From Maritimibacter sp. (lineage in GTDB: Bacteria; Pseudomonadota; Alphaproteobacteria; Rhodobacterales; Rhodobacteraceae), in contig JAABTN010000006.1 of NCBI GenBank assembly GCA_011389895.1, positions 58,543 through 122,542 of the forward strand: a stretch of DNA of 64,000 nucleotides, written 5' to 3'. The first letter of the stretch is position 1; every line of letters begins with the position of its first letter. The translations under genes were made by a program, and so were the position numbers. Of the stretch, positions 53,660 through 63,201 are shown piece by piece. Under the pieces are notes generated by a model that saw nothing but the letters and a program-made list of their open reading frames with translations, did no database searches and was not told the DNA's origin.

Positions 53660-54811
53660 TTACCCGGCCCGTCCGCGCCGCTGCGCGCGACCATAGGTCA
53701 CGGCTCTGAGCAGGGCCTCCAATGGGCCCCGCCCGGCCTTCATCGCCACAAATCCGACCACGACAATGGCAAGCACCGCGATCAGACCCCCAAGCGGGAC
53801 CAGCCAAGCCAGCGCGATCTGGTTGAACAGGCCCAGACCATAGCCCCCGAACACGCCCCCCGCGATCACGCCTTGCAGCACGTAGACCGAGAGCGAATTT
53901 TGCCCCGCCGCCGCCAGCACGCGTGGCAGCTTGACCCGGTCATCCAAGACCAGAATCAGGTGCAGATAGACAGCCGCAAGCATCGGCCCCCCGAGCGCGA
54001 TCGACAGGTAGCCCGCAAGCGCAAGCGCGCCCTGCCCCGGGCCAAGCACCCCGCCCGCCGAGACGGCGTAGGCGACGTTCAACGAAAGCCCGACTGGCAA
54101 AAACCACCTGACCCGCCGCCGCAAGCGCGCCCGCCCGGGACTGTCGGCGCCAAAAAAGCCCGCCTTCCCCGCCGCAAGACCCATGGTGAAAGCGCCGAAG
54201 GCAAGCGGCCCCTGAAACAACAGGATGAACCCCAGCGTCATGGGCCATTCTGCCAGCCGCGCGCGGGTGGCATCCATGAAACTGCCCCCACGACCGGGAC
54301 CGGCAACAGGCTCGATCTGCTCCGGGATCACCAGCCCAAGCACCAACAGCATCACAAGCGCCAGCGGGATCATGGCATAGCCGATCCGCATCAGATTGCG
54401 CGGCGAAAGCCCGTGAAACGGCCAGATCAGGAGGGCCAGAAGCGCATAGAGCAACAGGATATCACCGGTGAAGACCAGCACCGCGTGCAGCCCCCCGAGC
54501 ACCCCGAGACCGATCACGCGCCGAGCGTAGCGGCCCGCGAAGGAAACACCGGCCTTGCGCGCGGACCTGTCCTGCACGTAGATGCCCCAGCCGAACAGGA
54601 ACGAGAACAAGACGAAGAACTTGGATTCGAAAAAAGCCGCGACAACAAAGGCCGCCGCCTGCCCCGATGGGGTTTCGGCGGGCGCCAGCACCATTTCGGT
54701 CGGCAGCCCCAAGAACACCACGTTGACAACCCCAATGCCGACCAAGGCACACAGGCGGATCAGGTCGACGGCGGTGGTGCGGGCAGGCGTGATCAATGCG
54801 GTGACGTCCAA
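53660..54811 (-). CDS. DUF418 (YeiB-type) membrane protein
   Basis: A 383-residue membrane protein of the DUF418/acyltransferase-like superfamily, with about ten helices. Family-like segments include [23 protein letters not shown] at the N-terminus, [21 protein letters not shown] and [16 protein letters not shown] toward the C-terminus. Function is unknown; relatives may transfer acyl groups or transport. No ATG fits: candidate starts are TTG codons at 54811 or 54796. The start lies only 12-27 bases from the 3' end of tRNA-Arg on the same strand, with no ribosome binding site in the gap. Confidence 0.82.
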   Translation of the reverse strand: MDVTALITPARTTAVDLIRLCALVGIGVVNVVFLGLPTEMVLAPAETPSGQAAAFVVAAFFESKFFVLFSFLFGWGIYVQDRSARKAGVSFAGRYARRVIGLGVLGGLHAVLVFTGDILLLYALLALLIWPFHGLSPRNLMRIGYAMIPLALVMLLVLGLVIPEQIEPVAGPGRGGSFMDATRARLAEWPMTLGFILLFQGPLAFGAFTMGLAAGKAGFFGADSPGRARLRRRVRWFLPVGLSLNVAYAVSAGGVLGPGQGALALAGYLSIALGGPMLAAVYLHLILVLDDRVKLPRVLAAAGQNSLSVYVLQGVIAGGVFGGYGLGLFNQIALAWLVPLGGLIAVLAIVVVGFVAMKAGRGPLEALLRAVTYGRAQRRGRAG

Positions 54812-54823
54812 GGCAGGAAGCAG

Positions 54824-54900
54824 TGGCGCACCCAGTAGGATTCGAACCTACGACCTTCGCCTTCGGAGGGCGACACTCTATCCAGCTGAGCTATGGGTGC
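54824..54900 (-). tRNA. tRNA-Arg(CCG)
   Basis: Cloverleaf on the minus strand: acceptor GCACCCA/TGGGTGC, anticodon stem TCGCC/GGCGA around CTCCGAA (anticodon CCG), TTCGAAT T-loop, discriminator G and encoded CCA. Confidence 0.95.
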
Positions 54901-55151
54901 TGACTGCCTGCGCTTTGTCTACGCGATCTCTTTTCGGATTTAAAGCGAAGAACGCGGAGCCGCAACCGAAGATTTGCCGGGTCGACCGGCGCGCACCCCT
55001 CGCATAGACCGGACGAACCCGACCGCAGCCGGATCGGGTGAGTGCTGTCGCGGCGGACGGGTGGCGGAGGGGATGGGCCTGATATCCAACCATCTCAATC
55101 TACGACCAGGTTTGTGAGCCGCTGCATAGGTCGTGGCAAACGCTCACGCCC

Positions 55152-56081
55152 TCACTCCCAATCCATCTGTTGGAATACGGCCTGCGCATTGCGCCCGGCC
55201 AGCATGTCAAACTGTTCCAGATCGGCAAAGGAGGACTGGTCCACCTCGACCGAGCCGATGATGTCGCCGCCCGCGTCGAGATGCGCGCGCATACGGTCGC
55301 GCAAGTTGACGAGGTAGTCATAGGTATCCGCCCGTGCTCGCTCTAGCGTCGTGGGATCGCCATGGCCGGGGACGACGCGCAGGGGCGCGAGCGCGGCCAC
55401 CGCCTCGAAGGCCTCGAGCCAGCCTGCGGAGCTCGAGAATTCCCGCACGCCCAGAAGTCGCTCGGTGAAGACGATGTCGCCGGCGAAGACGACCCTCTCC
55501 TCGGGCAACCAGATAAAGGCGTCGCCCGGCGTATGGGCAGGGGCGGGTTGGACGATCTCGATGCTCCGGCCTCCCACGTGGAGTTCTAGGCGATCCTCGA
55601 ATGTCTCGGACGCATAGACCGGATCGGTGCCTGCCAGACCCTCGCCGATCAGCTGGCTGAGCATGCTCATCTGCATCGAGGCGCGCGCCTGCTGATCCTC
55701 GACGGCCGCTGCGGCAGCAACGATCCGGGCACCCTGTTCTATCCAGTAGCCGTTGCCCATCCAGCGGTGATCCTGCCCGCCGGTGTTGATGACCAGCGTC
55801 ACGGGCCGGTCGGTCAGGGTCCGGATCGCTGCGTGCAGCTGTTCTGCTCCCTGGTAGCTGCCGCCCGCGTCGATCAGGATCGCGTCCTCGTCGGTTTCGA
55901 TCAAGCCGAAGGTGGCGTTGTTCCCAAGGTTCTCCGGGCTGCGCTGGTCCTTGTCCCCCACGATGGCCCAGATACCCTCGGCCACGGACATGCTGCGCAA
56001 CTCGGCAAGCGCCGGGCTGGCAAGCGTCAGCGCGACGAGGAAACCGAGTGCGGCGCGCGTGCGGATCAAATGGATCTGCAA
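55152..56081 (-). CDS. MBL-fold (metallo-beta-lactamase-like) periplasmic protein with altered metal site
   Basis: The 309-residue exported protein (signal peptide ending SPALAE) has a metallo-beta-lactamase fold: DAILIDAGG, HTPGDAFIWLPEERVVFAGDIVF and RVVPGHGDPTTLE. The hallmark HxHxDH motif is replaced by GGQDHRWMGN, so the first two His are missing while the Asp-His pair remains; one metal site is probably lost. Such proteins resemble the SoxH/quinoprotein-relay group, but that is tentative. TTG at 56081 has GAGGAA five bases before it; GTG at 56099 is an alternative that would overlap the preceding gene by eight bases. Confidence 0.85.
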   Translation of the reverse strand: MQIHLIRTRAALGFLVALTLASPALAELRSMSVAEGIWAIVGDKDQRSPENLGNNATFGLIETDEDAILIDAGGSYQGAEQLHAAIRTLTDRPVTLVINTGGQDHRWMGNGYWIEQGARIVAAAAAVEDQQARASMQMSMLSQLIGEGLAGTDPVYASETFEDRLELHVGGRSIEIVQPAPAHTPGDAFIWLPEERVVFAGDIVFTERLLGVREFSSSAGWLEAFEAVAALAPLRVVPGHGDPTTLERARADTYDYLVNLRDRMRAHLDAGGDIIGSVEVDQSSFADLEQFDMLAGRNAQAVFQQMDWE

Positions 56082-56091
56082 AGGGCGTTCC

Positions 56092-56673
56092 TCAATCACA
56101 GCCGTTGTGGCGGCGCCACATTGCCGGGTCGTGCCCTTCGGGCACGGTCGCGCAGGGGTCCGCCGCGCCGTAGCCGCGCAAGTCGTTGTAGCGCGCGATC
56201 TGGTCAGCCGTCAGCAGCGGCGGGGTTTCAAGGTGTTGCGAGAGATGGATGAAGCGCAGCTCCGCGCGCGCAGCGACGGCGGTGTCGATCAGGTCGCGCA
56301 ACGCCTCCGGTGTCAGATCGCCCGCGCGAAACCCGGCCTCGATGGCCGCCTCCGCCGCGATGAGGCGTTCTCCGGCCTCCTGCGCCTCGGCCTGCATGGC
56401 GGCGAAGATCGCCTCGATGGCGGTCACCTGCTCGGGCGACAGGCCGATCTCCTCCCGCAATTCCAGAAGATGCGCCGGCCCCGGCACACCGTTCAGTTCC
56501 GCCGCAAGCGCAAGACCCCAGCCGCGACCTGCGCGCAAATCTTCGATGTCCTCGGCAGACAGGCTTTTGATTTCGCGGCCTTCCATCCCGGCATAGGGGG
56601 ACTGGTCCAGATGCTGTGCAACCGCACCGAGGGGAATGGTCAGAACAAGACACGCGAGCGCGAGATGGATCAT
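56092..56673 (-). CDS. periplasmic Spy/CpxP-like (LTxxQ) protein
   Basis: A 193-residue exported protein (signal peptide ending GAVAQ) that is almost entirely helical. LREEIGLSPEQVTAIEAIFAAM and TPPLLTADQIARYNDLRGY resemble the paired LTxxQ motifs of Spy and CpxP, ATP-independent chaperones induced by envelope or metal stress. AGGAGG precedes the ATG at 56673. It leads the MBL gene, with which it overlaps or nearly overlaps, and is divergent from a Crp-type regulator 66 bases away, which probably controls it. Confidence 0.78.
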   Translation of the reverse strand: MIHLALACLVLTIPLGAVAQHLDQSPYAGMEGREIKSLSAEDIEDLRAGRGWGLALAAELNGVPGPAHLLELREEIGLSPEQVTAIEAIFAAMQAEAQEAGERLIAAEAAIEAGFRAGDLTPEALRDLIDTAVAARAELRFIHLSQHLETPPLLTADQIARYNDLRGYGAADPCATVPEGHDPAMWRRHNGCD

Positions 56674-56727
56674 AGGGAACCTCCTGTGGTTTTCTTTCCT
56701 CTCTCGCATCTGGCGGCGGCGATGCAT

Positions 56728-56741
56728 ATGATAGGGATCAT
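56728..56741. promoter_or_regulatory. FNR-like palindrome at the start of the Crp-family gene
   Basis: ATGAT-AGGG-ATCAT has the 5-4-5 spacing and TGAT/ATCA cores of FNR/FixK-type sites. It overlaps the ATG at 56740 and lies 55-68 bases upstream of the Spy-like start, so it could serve both genes. Confidence 0.4.
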
Positions 56742-57279
56742 GTCAGATCTGTTCGAGCCTCTCTTTGCCGATGCGGCCGCGCGCGACTTCGCCGCAGGAG
56801 ATCTGCTGTTTCGCGCCGGCGACCCGGTGGTGTCGATGATCCTGCTGCGGGCCGGTGGGGCCGATCTGGTCCGTCATACGGGCCATGGGCTGAAGATGAT
56901 CCTGCAACGCGCCGGCTCCGGGCAGATCCTCGCGGAAGCATCCGTCTGGTCAGAGGTCTATCACTGCGACGCGGTCGCCGCAGTGCCCTGCGTAGCGGCG
57001 CTCCTTCCGCGCCAGACGTTCCGTAGTCGGCTGAGATCGGACCCCGATCTTGCGGAAATCTGGACGCGAACGCTCGCCCATGCGGTCCAAAGGGCCCGCC
57101 TTAGGGCCGAGATCCGGTCCCTGCCGCGGGTCGCGGATCGTCTTGATGCCTGGCTGGCCGAAGGCCACAACCTGCCGGAGAAGGGCCGCTGGCAGGAGGT
57201 GGCCGCCGAACTGGGCATCACACGCGAGGCGCTCTATCGCGAATTGGCACAGCGCCGCGCCGGGAAGCCCAACGCCTGA
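56740..57279 (+). CDS. Crp/Fnr-family transcription regulator
   Basis: A 179-residue regulator with an N-terminal cNMP-type sensor domain (DFAAGDLLFRAGDPVVSMILLRAGGADLVRH, GSGQILAEASVW) and a C-terminal winged helix (LPEKGRWQEVAAELGITREALYRELAQRRAG). It is shorter than typical Crp (about 210 residues) and has no N-terminal cysteine cluster, so it is not an oxygen-sensing FNR. ATGs at 56722 and 56728 are alternatives. Divergent from the Spy-like/MBL operon, its probable target. Confidence 0.88.
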   Translation: MSDLFEPLFADAAARDFAAGDLLFRAGDPVVSMILLRAGGADLVRHTGHGLKMILQRAGSGQILAEASVWSEVYHCDAVAAVPCVAALLPRQTFRSRLRSDPDLAEIWTRTLAHAVQRARLRAEIRSLPRVADRLDAWLAEGHNLPEKGRWQEVAAELGITREALYRELAQRRAGKPNA

Positions 57280-57691
57280 CCGTCGTCTGGTTCTGATCGG
57301 CGAGCGCGACAGATCACGAGCCAGACTCTCTCGCAATAATGCCGATGCAACCTCGGTCCGCGTCAGCAACCGCCGCCGCTAGCCACCCTTCGGCCGGCGC
57401 ATCCAGCGGCTGCACCTCTCGCGTGTTCCGTCTCTGTTGCCCTCTAAGGCGATTGAAACAGGGATCGATGTTTCTGCCGAAGTCGAAGCACAGAGCGTTG
57501 GAATGGCGAGGAAATATCCGACCGAGCCGAACTCGGCGAGGTTCGCCCGAGCAGAGACGGAGCGCCGTTCAGAGCCTGGAGCGGGCCTTGCGCGCGGTCT
57601 CAGAAGTTCGCATGGAGGAGGCAAAGCCTTTTGAGAACAAGACAATTTCAGCGCCGCGATGGGTGCCTGTCCGCTTTCACAACTAGGATGG
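57280..57691. other. 412-base gap between the Crp-family gene and tRNA-Ser
   Basis: Several short open frames cross this stretch but none has a convincing start, ribosome binding site or recognisable product. I see no repeat longer than about ten bases and no terminator hairpin. It adjoins the 3' end of tRNA-Ser, where integrative elements often insert. Confidence 0.4.
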
Positions 57692-57781
57692 TGGCGGAGA
57701 GACAGGGATTCGAACCCTGGAGACGGTTTCCCGCCTACACACTTTCCAGGCGTGCGCCTTCGACCACTCGGCCACCTCTCC
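57692..57781 (-). tRNA. tRNA-Ser(GGA)
   Basis: Class II tRNA on the minus strand: acceptor GGAGAGG/TCTCTCC, anticodon loop CTGGAAA (anticodon GGA), long variable arm, T-stem CAGGG/CCCTG, discriminator G and encoded CCA. Confidence 0.95.
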
Positions 57782-57979
57782 GTGTCGCGCTATCTACCCT
57801 TTGTCTTGGTTGGCTGGCAAGGGGGGTGAGGCGAAATTGTTGGTTGGGGTTCAGGGGGTGGTTTTACGCAGTGGACAGACCGGCAAGATCGGGGGTTTTG
57901 TGACCCTGGCGGCGGGCGCGGGCCGGGTCATTTGCCGGGGTCTACGACCCGGTCGCACCGGTGTCCCCGTGCGTTTGGG

Positions 57980-60502
57980 TCAATCCCCGTCCCCATCACT
58001 TTCGATGTCCGGATCCAGCCCGGCGGGCGCGTCCGGGCGGGGCTTTTCGACGACCTGCATGTGATCGGGGGGCGTTGTCTTCCCGCTCAGCGCCTCGGGG
58101 TTTCGCAGCCAGATGTCGCGTTGTGCGAAGGGGATTTCGATCCCCTCTTGGGCGAACCGCTCGGCAATGCGGTGATGCAACTCGTCCTGAACGATCAGGA
58201 TCATCGACACGTCGGACAGAACCGCCCGGATCTGAAATTCGAGGCTGTCGCCTCCGAAGGCCATGAAGCCGACCTGCGGAGCCGGGTTCACCGTGACCAG
58301 CGGGTGTTCCATCACGATCTCTTCGAGGATTTCGCTCACCCGGCGGGTGTCGGTGCCATAGGCGACGCCGACATTGATCACCAGACGCCCGACCTTGTTG
58401 CCGCGGGTATAATTGGTCACCGTGCCGGAGATGAAATCGGAATTCGGGATCACCACGTCCTGCCGGTCGAAGGTCTCGATCCGGGTGGCGCGCACCGAGA
58501 TGTCTTGCACGATCCCCATGTGCGGCCCGACCGAGATCCAGTCGCCTTCGGAAATCGGCCGTTCGATCAAGAGGATGATGCCTGAGACAAAGTTCGACAC
58601 GATCGCCTGAAGCCCGAAGCCGACCCCCACCGACAGGGCACCGGCGACAATGGCGAGAGACGACAGGTTGATGCCAGCCGCGGTGATGGCAATGACCGCG
58701 GCGAGGAAATAGCCGAAGTAGCCAACACCCGAGGTGATCGCGTTGCGCCCGCCCACGTCGATCCGCGTCTTGGGCAACACGGTCGCCTTGAGCATCCCCT
58801 GGATGAGCCGGGTGATCCCGAAGCCGATGGCAAAGACCACCACCAACACGACCACTTCGGAGGGCGTGATCACGGCTTCCCCAAGCGCCACGCCTTCCGA
58901 CAGACCCGCCAAAAGCTCGCCAAGTTCGGCGCGGCGTGCGCCCCAGATCAGGGCAAAGACCGGGGCCGAGGCCACGAGCATCAGGAGACTGGCCAGCACC
59001 GGGACAAGCGCCTGTTCGGCCTCGTCCACCGTGCGGCGGAACAATGCGCCGTAGAGGTCGATGAAGAACCGGTGCAGGGCCAGCAGGACACCGACGAGGG
59101 CAAGGCTGAGCGCGGTCGACCAGAGCATGAAATGGGCAAGCTGCAGATACCCGGTGGCAAGGATCAGCGGGGCCGCGACCGAGACAAGGATCATCGCGCG
59201 CCCGGCCAGTCCCAGCATCCGGTCGCGAAACCCGACACCTTCGCCCTCTGCCGCATCCTCATGCGTCTGCGCGGCGTGCGAGCGAAACAGCCGTCCGAGC
59301 CTGAACATCAGGACTGCGCCCAGAAGCATAACCGGGGCGGACAGGATCGCGTGGGTCGCGTCGGAGAACCGCTCTTTCTCAACGATCGCCTCGACCCAGC
59401 GCCACAGCCCGTAGGCCAACCCGAGCGTGGCTGCTTCGAACCGGCCCTCGGACCGGGCGGCATCGCCAAGGTTGAGAACGGCCCAGTCTGACCCCGGTTG
59501 ACCAAACACCCGCACCCCGATCCATCGCGCCACGATCATGCCGAGCAGCGGTTGGAAAATCAGGAACGAGACATAGCCCGGTCGCCCGTCAAGCAGGTTG
59601 GTGTTGGCCAGCACGATGAACACGAACAGGATCCCGAGGAAGGGGGCCACCATCTGACCGATCGAGATCAGGAACCCCCAGACCCCGCGCGCGGGGCCAT
59701 TGGACAGGGTCTGCACCTTGCCCCCCGCCTGCATGACCCACCTGCGCCCCCGACCGATGAGCACGATCCCGATGAAGACGAAGATCACCAGAACGGCGAG
59801 GCTTTGACGCATCTTGGCGCGGGTCGTATCCGACTGGATCGCCGCCACCGCCTCGATCCCGGCCAACCGAAACGTGGTTGTCAGGTCAGAGATGGCCTCG
59901 GGCCAAAGCGCGGGGTTCAAGGGCGTCGGCCCCGATTCCAGCAGCGTATCCGCCGTGCGTGCGCGCAGGAGCGCGTCGATTTCGGAGATGATCGCATCGG
60001 CGCGGGCATGGGCAATATCCGCCACCACCACGGGGGTTTCGATCAGGGCGAGTTGTTCGTTCAAGGCGCGGCGCTGTGCCGCGCGTGTTTCGGTCTCGCT
60101 CGCCCCGTCCTGCGGGGCGGGGCCAAGTGCCGCGATCTGGGTTTTGAGGGTCGTTATCCGCACGGCATTCTCGCCCCGCGCGGCGGCAAATTTCGCCCGC
60201 CAGCCCGACACTTCCGCCCGAAGGGTCGACAGCGCCGCGTCGGACGCCCGCCCGGCCTGAAGCGCCTCTTCGGCCCGCGTAGCGACCTTGGCCCAAGCGT
60301 CATAATCGGGCGCACCGGGGGGCATGTCGACACGCGCTGCAAGGCTGGCTGCAGGTGACGCGCCCTGCCCGATCGCCTCGGTCACGGCCTCGGCGGGGTC
60401 GGGCGCGGCGTCCGGGGCCGTTTCCTGCGCCCAGAGGACCGGGACGCTTGTCACGATGGCGAGACAGGCCACCCACAGGAAGATCAGGCCCCGGTGTATC
60501 AT
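57980..60502 (-). CDS. MscS-family mechanosensitive channel with DUF3772 domain
   Basis: An 840-residue channel of the large MscS type. It has a signal peptide (to about residue 25), a periplasmic helical DUF3772 region (~50-200), about 10-11 membrane helices, and the MscS core: pore helix with [25 protein letters not shown] and the beta domain [42 protein letters not shown]. It releases solutes on hypo-osmotic shock. The ATG overlaps the cysK stop by four bases, so it is the last gene of the trg/cysK transcript. Confidence 0.94.
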   Translation of the reverse strand: MIHRGLIFLWVACLAIVTSVPVLWAQETAPDAAPDPAEAVTEAIGQGASPAASLAARVDMPPGAPDYDAWAKVATRAEEALQAGRASDAALSTLRAEVSGWRAKFAAARGENAVRITTLKTQIAALGPAPQDGASETETRAAQRRALNEQLALIETPVVVADIAHARADAIISEIDALLRARTADTLLESGPTPLNPALWPEAISDLTTTFRLAGIEAVAAIQSDTTRAKMRQSLAVLVIFVFIGIVLIGRGRRWVMQAGGKVQTLSNGPARGVWGFLISIGQMVAPFLGILFVFIVLANTNLLDGRPGYVSFLIFQPLLGMIVARWIGVRVFGQPGSDWAVLNLGDAARSEGRFEAATLGLAYGLWRWVEAIVEKERFSDATHAILSAPVMLLGAVLMFRLGRLFRSHAAQTHEDAAEGEGVGFRDRMLGLAGRAMILVSVAAPLILATGYLQLAHFMLWSTALSLALVGVLLALHRFFIDLYGALFRRTVDEAEQALVPVLASLLMLVASAPVFALIWGARRAELGELLAGLSEGVALGEAVITPSEVVVLVVVFAIGFGITRLIQGMLKATVLPKTRIDVGGRNAITSGVGYFGYFLAAVIAITAAGINLSSLAIVAGALSVGVGFGLQAIVSNFVSGIILLIERPISEGDWISVGPHMGIVQDISVRATRIETFDRQDVVIPNSDFISGTVTNYTRGNKVGRLVINVGVAYGTDTRRVSEILEEIVMEHPLVTVNPAPQVGFMAFGGDSLEFQIRAVLSDVSMILIVQDELHHRIAERFAQEGIEIPFAQRDIWLRNPEALSGKTTPPDHMQVVEKPRPDAPAGLDPDIESDGDGD

Positions 60503-61533
60503 GCGTCCTCGAACACCCCCGGTATTTCGCGCGTCTCACGGTCGAGGAACGCGGGGACCGGCAGCCCCTTTTCGCGCAGGAACGCCGCGTTGTAGAGCTT
60601 GGCCTGATAGCGCGTGCCGTAGTCGCACAGGATGGTCACGATGGTCTTGCCCGGCCCCATGTCGCGCGCCATCTGCACCGCGCCCGAGATATTGATGGCC
60701 GACGATCCGCCGACGCACAGACCTTCGTGCTCCAACAGGTCGAAGGCATAGGGCAGCGCCTCGGCATCCGGCGCGCGGTAGACCATGTCGGGCGTGAACC
60801 CCTCGAGGTTCGCGGTGATCCGCCCCTGCCCGATCCCCTCGGTGATCGACGAGCCTTCCGAGGCAAATTCGCCCGTGGTGTAATAGCTATAAAGCGCAGC
60901 ACCTTCGGGGTCGACGATGGCCGCCTTGACCCCCTTGGGTTGCAGCGCCAGCGCCATACCGCCAAGCGTGCCGCCCGACCCGACCGCGCAGACCACGCCA
61001 TCGACCTTGCCCCCGGTCTGGTCCAAGATCTCGGGCCCGGTGGTTTCGACATGGGCCTGCCGGTTCGCGGTGTTGTCGAACTGGTTGGCCCAGATCGCGC
61101 CCTTGGGGTCGGTCTTGGCGATCTCTGCGGCCAGCCGACCGGAGTATTTCACGTAGTTGTTCGGGTTCTTGTAGGGCACCGCCGGAACCTCGACCAATTC
61201 CGCACCGGCAATGCGGATCATGTCCTTTTTCTCCTGGCTCTGGGTTTCCGGGATCACGATGATCGACCGAAACCCCATGGCCGCGGCCACCAGCCCGATC
61301 CCGATCCCGGTGTTACCCGCCGTGCCTTCGACGATCGTGCCCCCCCGCGCCAATTCGCCCCGCGCGACCGCGTCCCGGATGATATAGAGCGCCGCCCGGT
61401 CTTTCACCGATTGGCCGGGGTTCATGAATTCGCATTTGCCATAGATGTCGCAGCCGGTCGCCTCCGACACCGCCTTGAGTTTCACCAAAGGCGTGTTGCC
61501 GATCAGGTCGACAAGATCCGCGCGAATATCCAT
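60499..61533 (-). CDS. cysK: cysteine synthase A (O-acetylserine sulfhydrylase)
   Basis: CysK makes cysteine from O-acetylserine and sulfide. The 344 residues show the PLP lysine in NPGQSVKDRAALYI, the substrate loop EGTAGNTGIGIGL (an Ala-Gly-Asn version of the TSGNTG loop), the phosphate-binding GSGGTLGG and the C-terminal SSAINISGAVQ. ATG at 61533 follows AAGGAAGAG. In Rhodobacter sphaeroides cysK lies beside trgAB and contributes to tellurite resistance; the same neighbours are present here. Confidence 0.95.
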   Translation of the reverse strand: MDIRADLVDLIGNTPLVKLKAVSEATGCDIYGKCEFMNPGQSVKDRAALYIIRDAVARGELARGGTIVEGTAGNTGIGIGLVAAAMGFRSIIVIPETQSQEKKDMIRIAGAELVEVPAVPYKNPNNYVKYSGRLAAEIAKTDPKGAIWANQFDNTANRQAHVETTGPEILDQTGGKVDGVVCAVGSGGTLGGMALALQPKGVKAAIVDPEGAALYSYYTTGEFASEGSSITEGIGQGRITANLEGFTPDMVYRAPDAEALPYAFDLLEHEGLCVGGSSAINISGAVQMARDMGPGKTIVTILCDYGTRYQAKLYNAAFLREKGLPVPAFLDRETREIPGVFEDA

Positions 61534-61603
61534 TGCTCTTCCTTTCATGCCGATCCCGTGGAGCGGGATACAGGGTCTTTGGTAAGTGACCCTTTGGGCG
61601 GCT

Positions 61604-62734
61604 TCAAGCGCTCTCGCGTAACCGGGAGCGATTGAGCGCCAGCCAATAGGCCGAAACCACCAACGGTCCAACCCCGGCCTCATCACTTGCAATCAGCGCC
61701 ATCAACCGGGCGAAATCGACCACGTGGGAGCGTATGTTCTCGGCCTCGCTGGGCAGGCCCGCGATCCGGCCATGCAGACCCGTGAGATCGGCTTCGCCAA
61801 CGTAGGCATAAACGTATTCGGCGACCGACCCCGGGCTGGGGTAATGCCCCGACACGTAGTGCAGCGCGCCCAAGGACAGCCCCGCCTCTTCCCTAGCCTC
61901 GCGGTGTGCGGTGTCGCGCGGCGTGTCGCCCACGTCGATGCGCCCCGCGATGGGTTCCAGCATCCAGGGGTTGGTGTCGCCCCGCAGGTATGGCCCGACG
62001 CGAAATTGTTCGACCAAGAGCACGGTGTCAGCCTTCGGGTCATAGGGCAGCACCGTCACCGCATCGCCCCCGACGAAGCCGGCCCGGTTCACCACGGGCG
62101 AGAACGCGCCATCGAAGCGGCGAAATTGCAGGTCATGCTCTTCCACCGCGAAGTAATGCGTGTAGGGCCTGCGCGCCGACGCGACGCGCACGTCACGGCC
62201 CACGTCGAATGTCCCGCGCTGGGTGGCGGGGGCGGTGCGTTGCGCCCGCAGGCGCGAGGCGGCCCTGATCCGGATCGTGGGCATCCGGGTGGCGAGCACG
62301 TCGGGCGCGATGTCCCCGAAATAGCTCATCGCCTCCTGCGCCGCCGTCTCCCACAACGGGGCATGATGCGCGACCCAATCTGACAGCGCCCATGGTGCGC
62401 CCGGCGCCGCGTCAGGGTCCGAGAGGTAGCGCCGCGTCTCGACCGGGCCATGGTCCGTCTCGACCGTCACCGAAACCGGGTCATAGGCAAATCCGGCCTC
62501 GAAGAAATCGACCCGGGCGAGATGGTGCTCGGTCAGCCCCCTCACCAGCACGCCGTGGGCTTCGGCCCCGTCGCGTTCGACCAGCATCGGGTAATCAGCG
62601 CCCGCGACCCAATGGGTGGCAAACCCCGGCAAAACGGCAGGGGTGACGGTCACGCCGGGGGTCTGACCCAGCACGATGGCGCGCAGAGGCGCATGGCACA
62701 GAGTGCCGAAGAGAAACAGCGATACCCCCGTCAC
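61604..62734 (-). CDS. trgB: TrgB-like protein: AIG2/gamma-glutamylcyclotransferase domain fused to Nudix hydrolase
   Basis: The 376-residue protein has an N-terminal gamma-glutamylcyclotransferase-like domain (LFLFGTLCHAPLRAIVLG, about residues 1-170) and a C-terminal ADP-ribose-pyrophosphatase-type Nudix domain. The Nudix box reads AGRIDVGDTPRDTAHREAREEAGL, with Asp in the position usually held by the first Glu. Its start overlaps the trgA stop by four bases. R. sphaeroides trgB of the tellurite-resistance locus is the likely orthologue, inferred from position and from the Nudix domain. Confidence 0.9.
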   Translation of the reverse strand: MTGVSLFLFGTLCHAPLRAIVLGQTPGVTVTPAVLPGFATHWVAGADYPMLVERDGAEAHGVLVRGLTEHHLARVDFFEAGFAYDPVSVTVETDHGPVETRRYLSDPDAAPGAPWALSDWVAHHAPLWETAAQEAMSYFGDIAPDVLATRMPTIRIRAASRLRAQRTAPATQRGTFDVGRDVRVASARRPYTHYFAVEEHDLQFRRFDGAFSPVVNRAGFVGGDAVTVLPYDPKADTVLLVEQFRVGPYLRGDTNPWMLEPIAGRIDVGDTPRDTAHREAREEAGLSLGALHYVSGHYPSPGSVAEYVYAYVGEADLTGLHGRIAGLPSEAENIRSHVVDFARLMALIASDEAGVGPLVVSAYWLALNRSRLRESA

Positions 62735-63171
62735 CGCGTGCGCACCGACACCCAGTTGGTGATGATCCCGATGACAGCCCCGCCGATCAAGGCGGCCAGC
62801 ACCACGTCGGGTTGCCCGACGATGACGAGGTATTCGAGCGCCGCGTCGAACACGCCGACGACCGCCTCCATCACCGTGTCGTAGGTGCTGCGAAACGCCC
62901 GGTCGATCATGAGCTTGGCGGAAAACCCGAACAGCGTCAGCACGGCCTGCGCCACCGCGCTGGTCATCCCGATGGCGATGGCATCGCCGGTCTGGCGTTG
63001 GAACCGGGGGCCGGTGAAATACCAGCCGACGATCACACCCGCCGCCGCCGCCCCCAAGGGCAGGCCATCAAGCCGGGTGACCGGTTCGAAATACGGCATC
63101 GCGAGAAACGATACGCCGACCCCGAGGACCGCGAAGAGCACCGCCGCGACAAGCCGCGAAAATGTGGGCAT
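62731..63171 (-). CDS. trgA: TrgA-family membrane protein
   Basis: A 146-residue protein with about four hydrophobic segments (LVAAVLFAVLGVGVSFLAM, LGAAAAGVIVGWYF, GMTSAVAQAVLTLFGFSA, VVLAALIGGAVIGIITNWV). It matches the small TrgA tellurite-resistance protein in size and genomic position, directly before trgB and cysK. Biochemical function is unknown. It is 30 bases downstream of the cfa-like gene on the same strand. Confidence 0.88.
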   Translation of the reverse strand: MPTFSRLVAAVLFAVLGVGVSFLAMPYFEPVTRLDGLPLGAAAAGVIVGWYFTGPRFQRQTGDAIAIGMTSAVAQAVLTLFGFSAKLMIDRAFRSTYDTVMEAVVGVFDAALEYLVIVGQPDVVLAALIGGAVIGIITNWVSVRTR

Positions 63172-63201
63172 CCGCCTCTCCGTTTCGTTGACGGGCGGTC
63201 G

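Noticed and set aside
55060..57699. A 10-base direct repeat GGTGGCGGAG at 55060 and at the 3' end of tRNA-Ser (57690), as attachment sites of an island
   Set aside because: Ten GC-rich bases are expected by chance in this genome and the match does not extend; no integrase is present.
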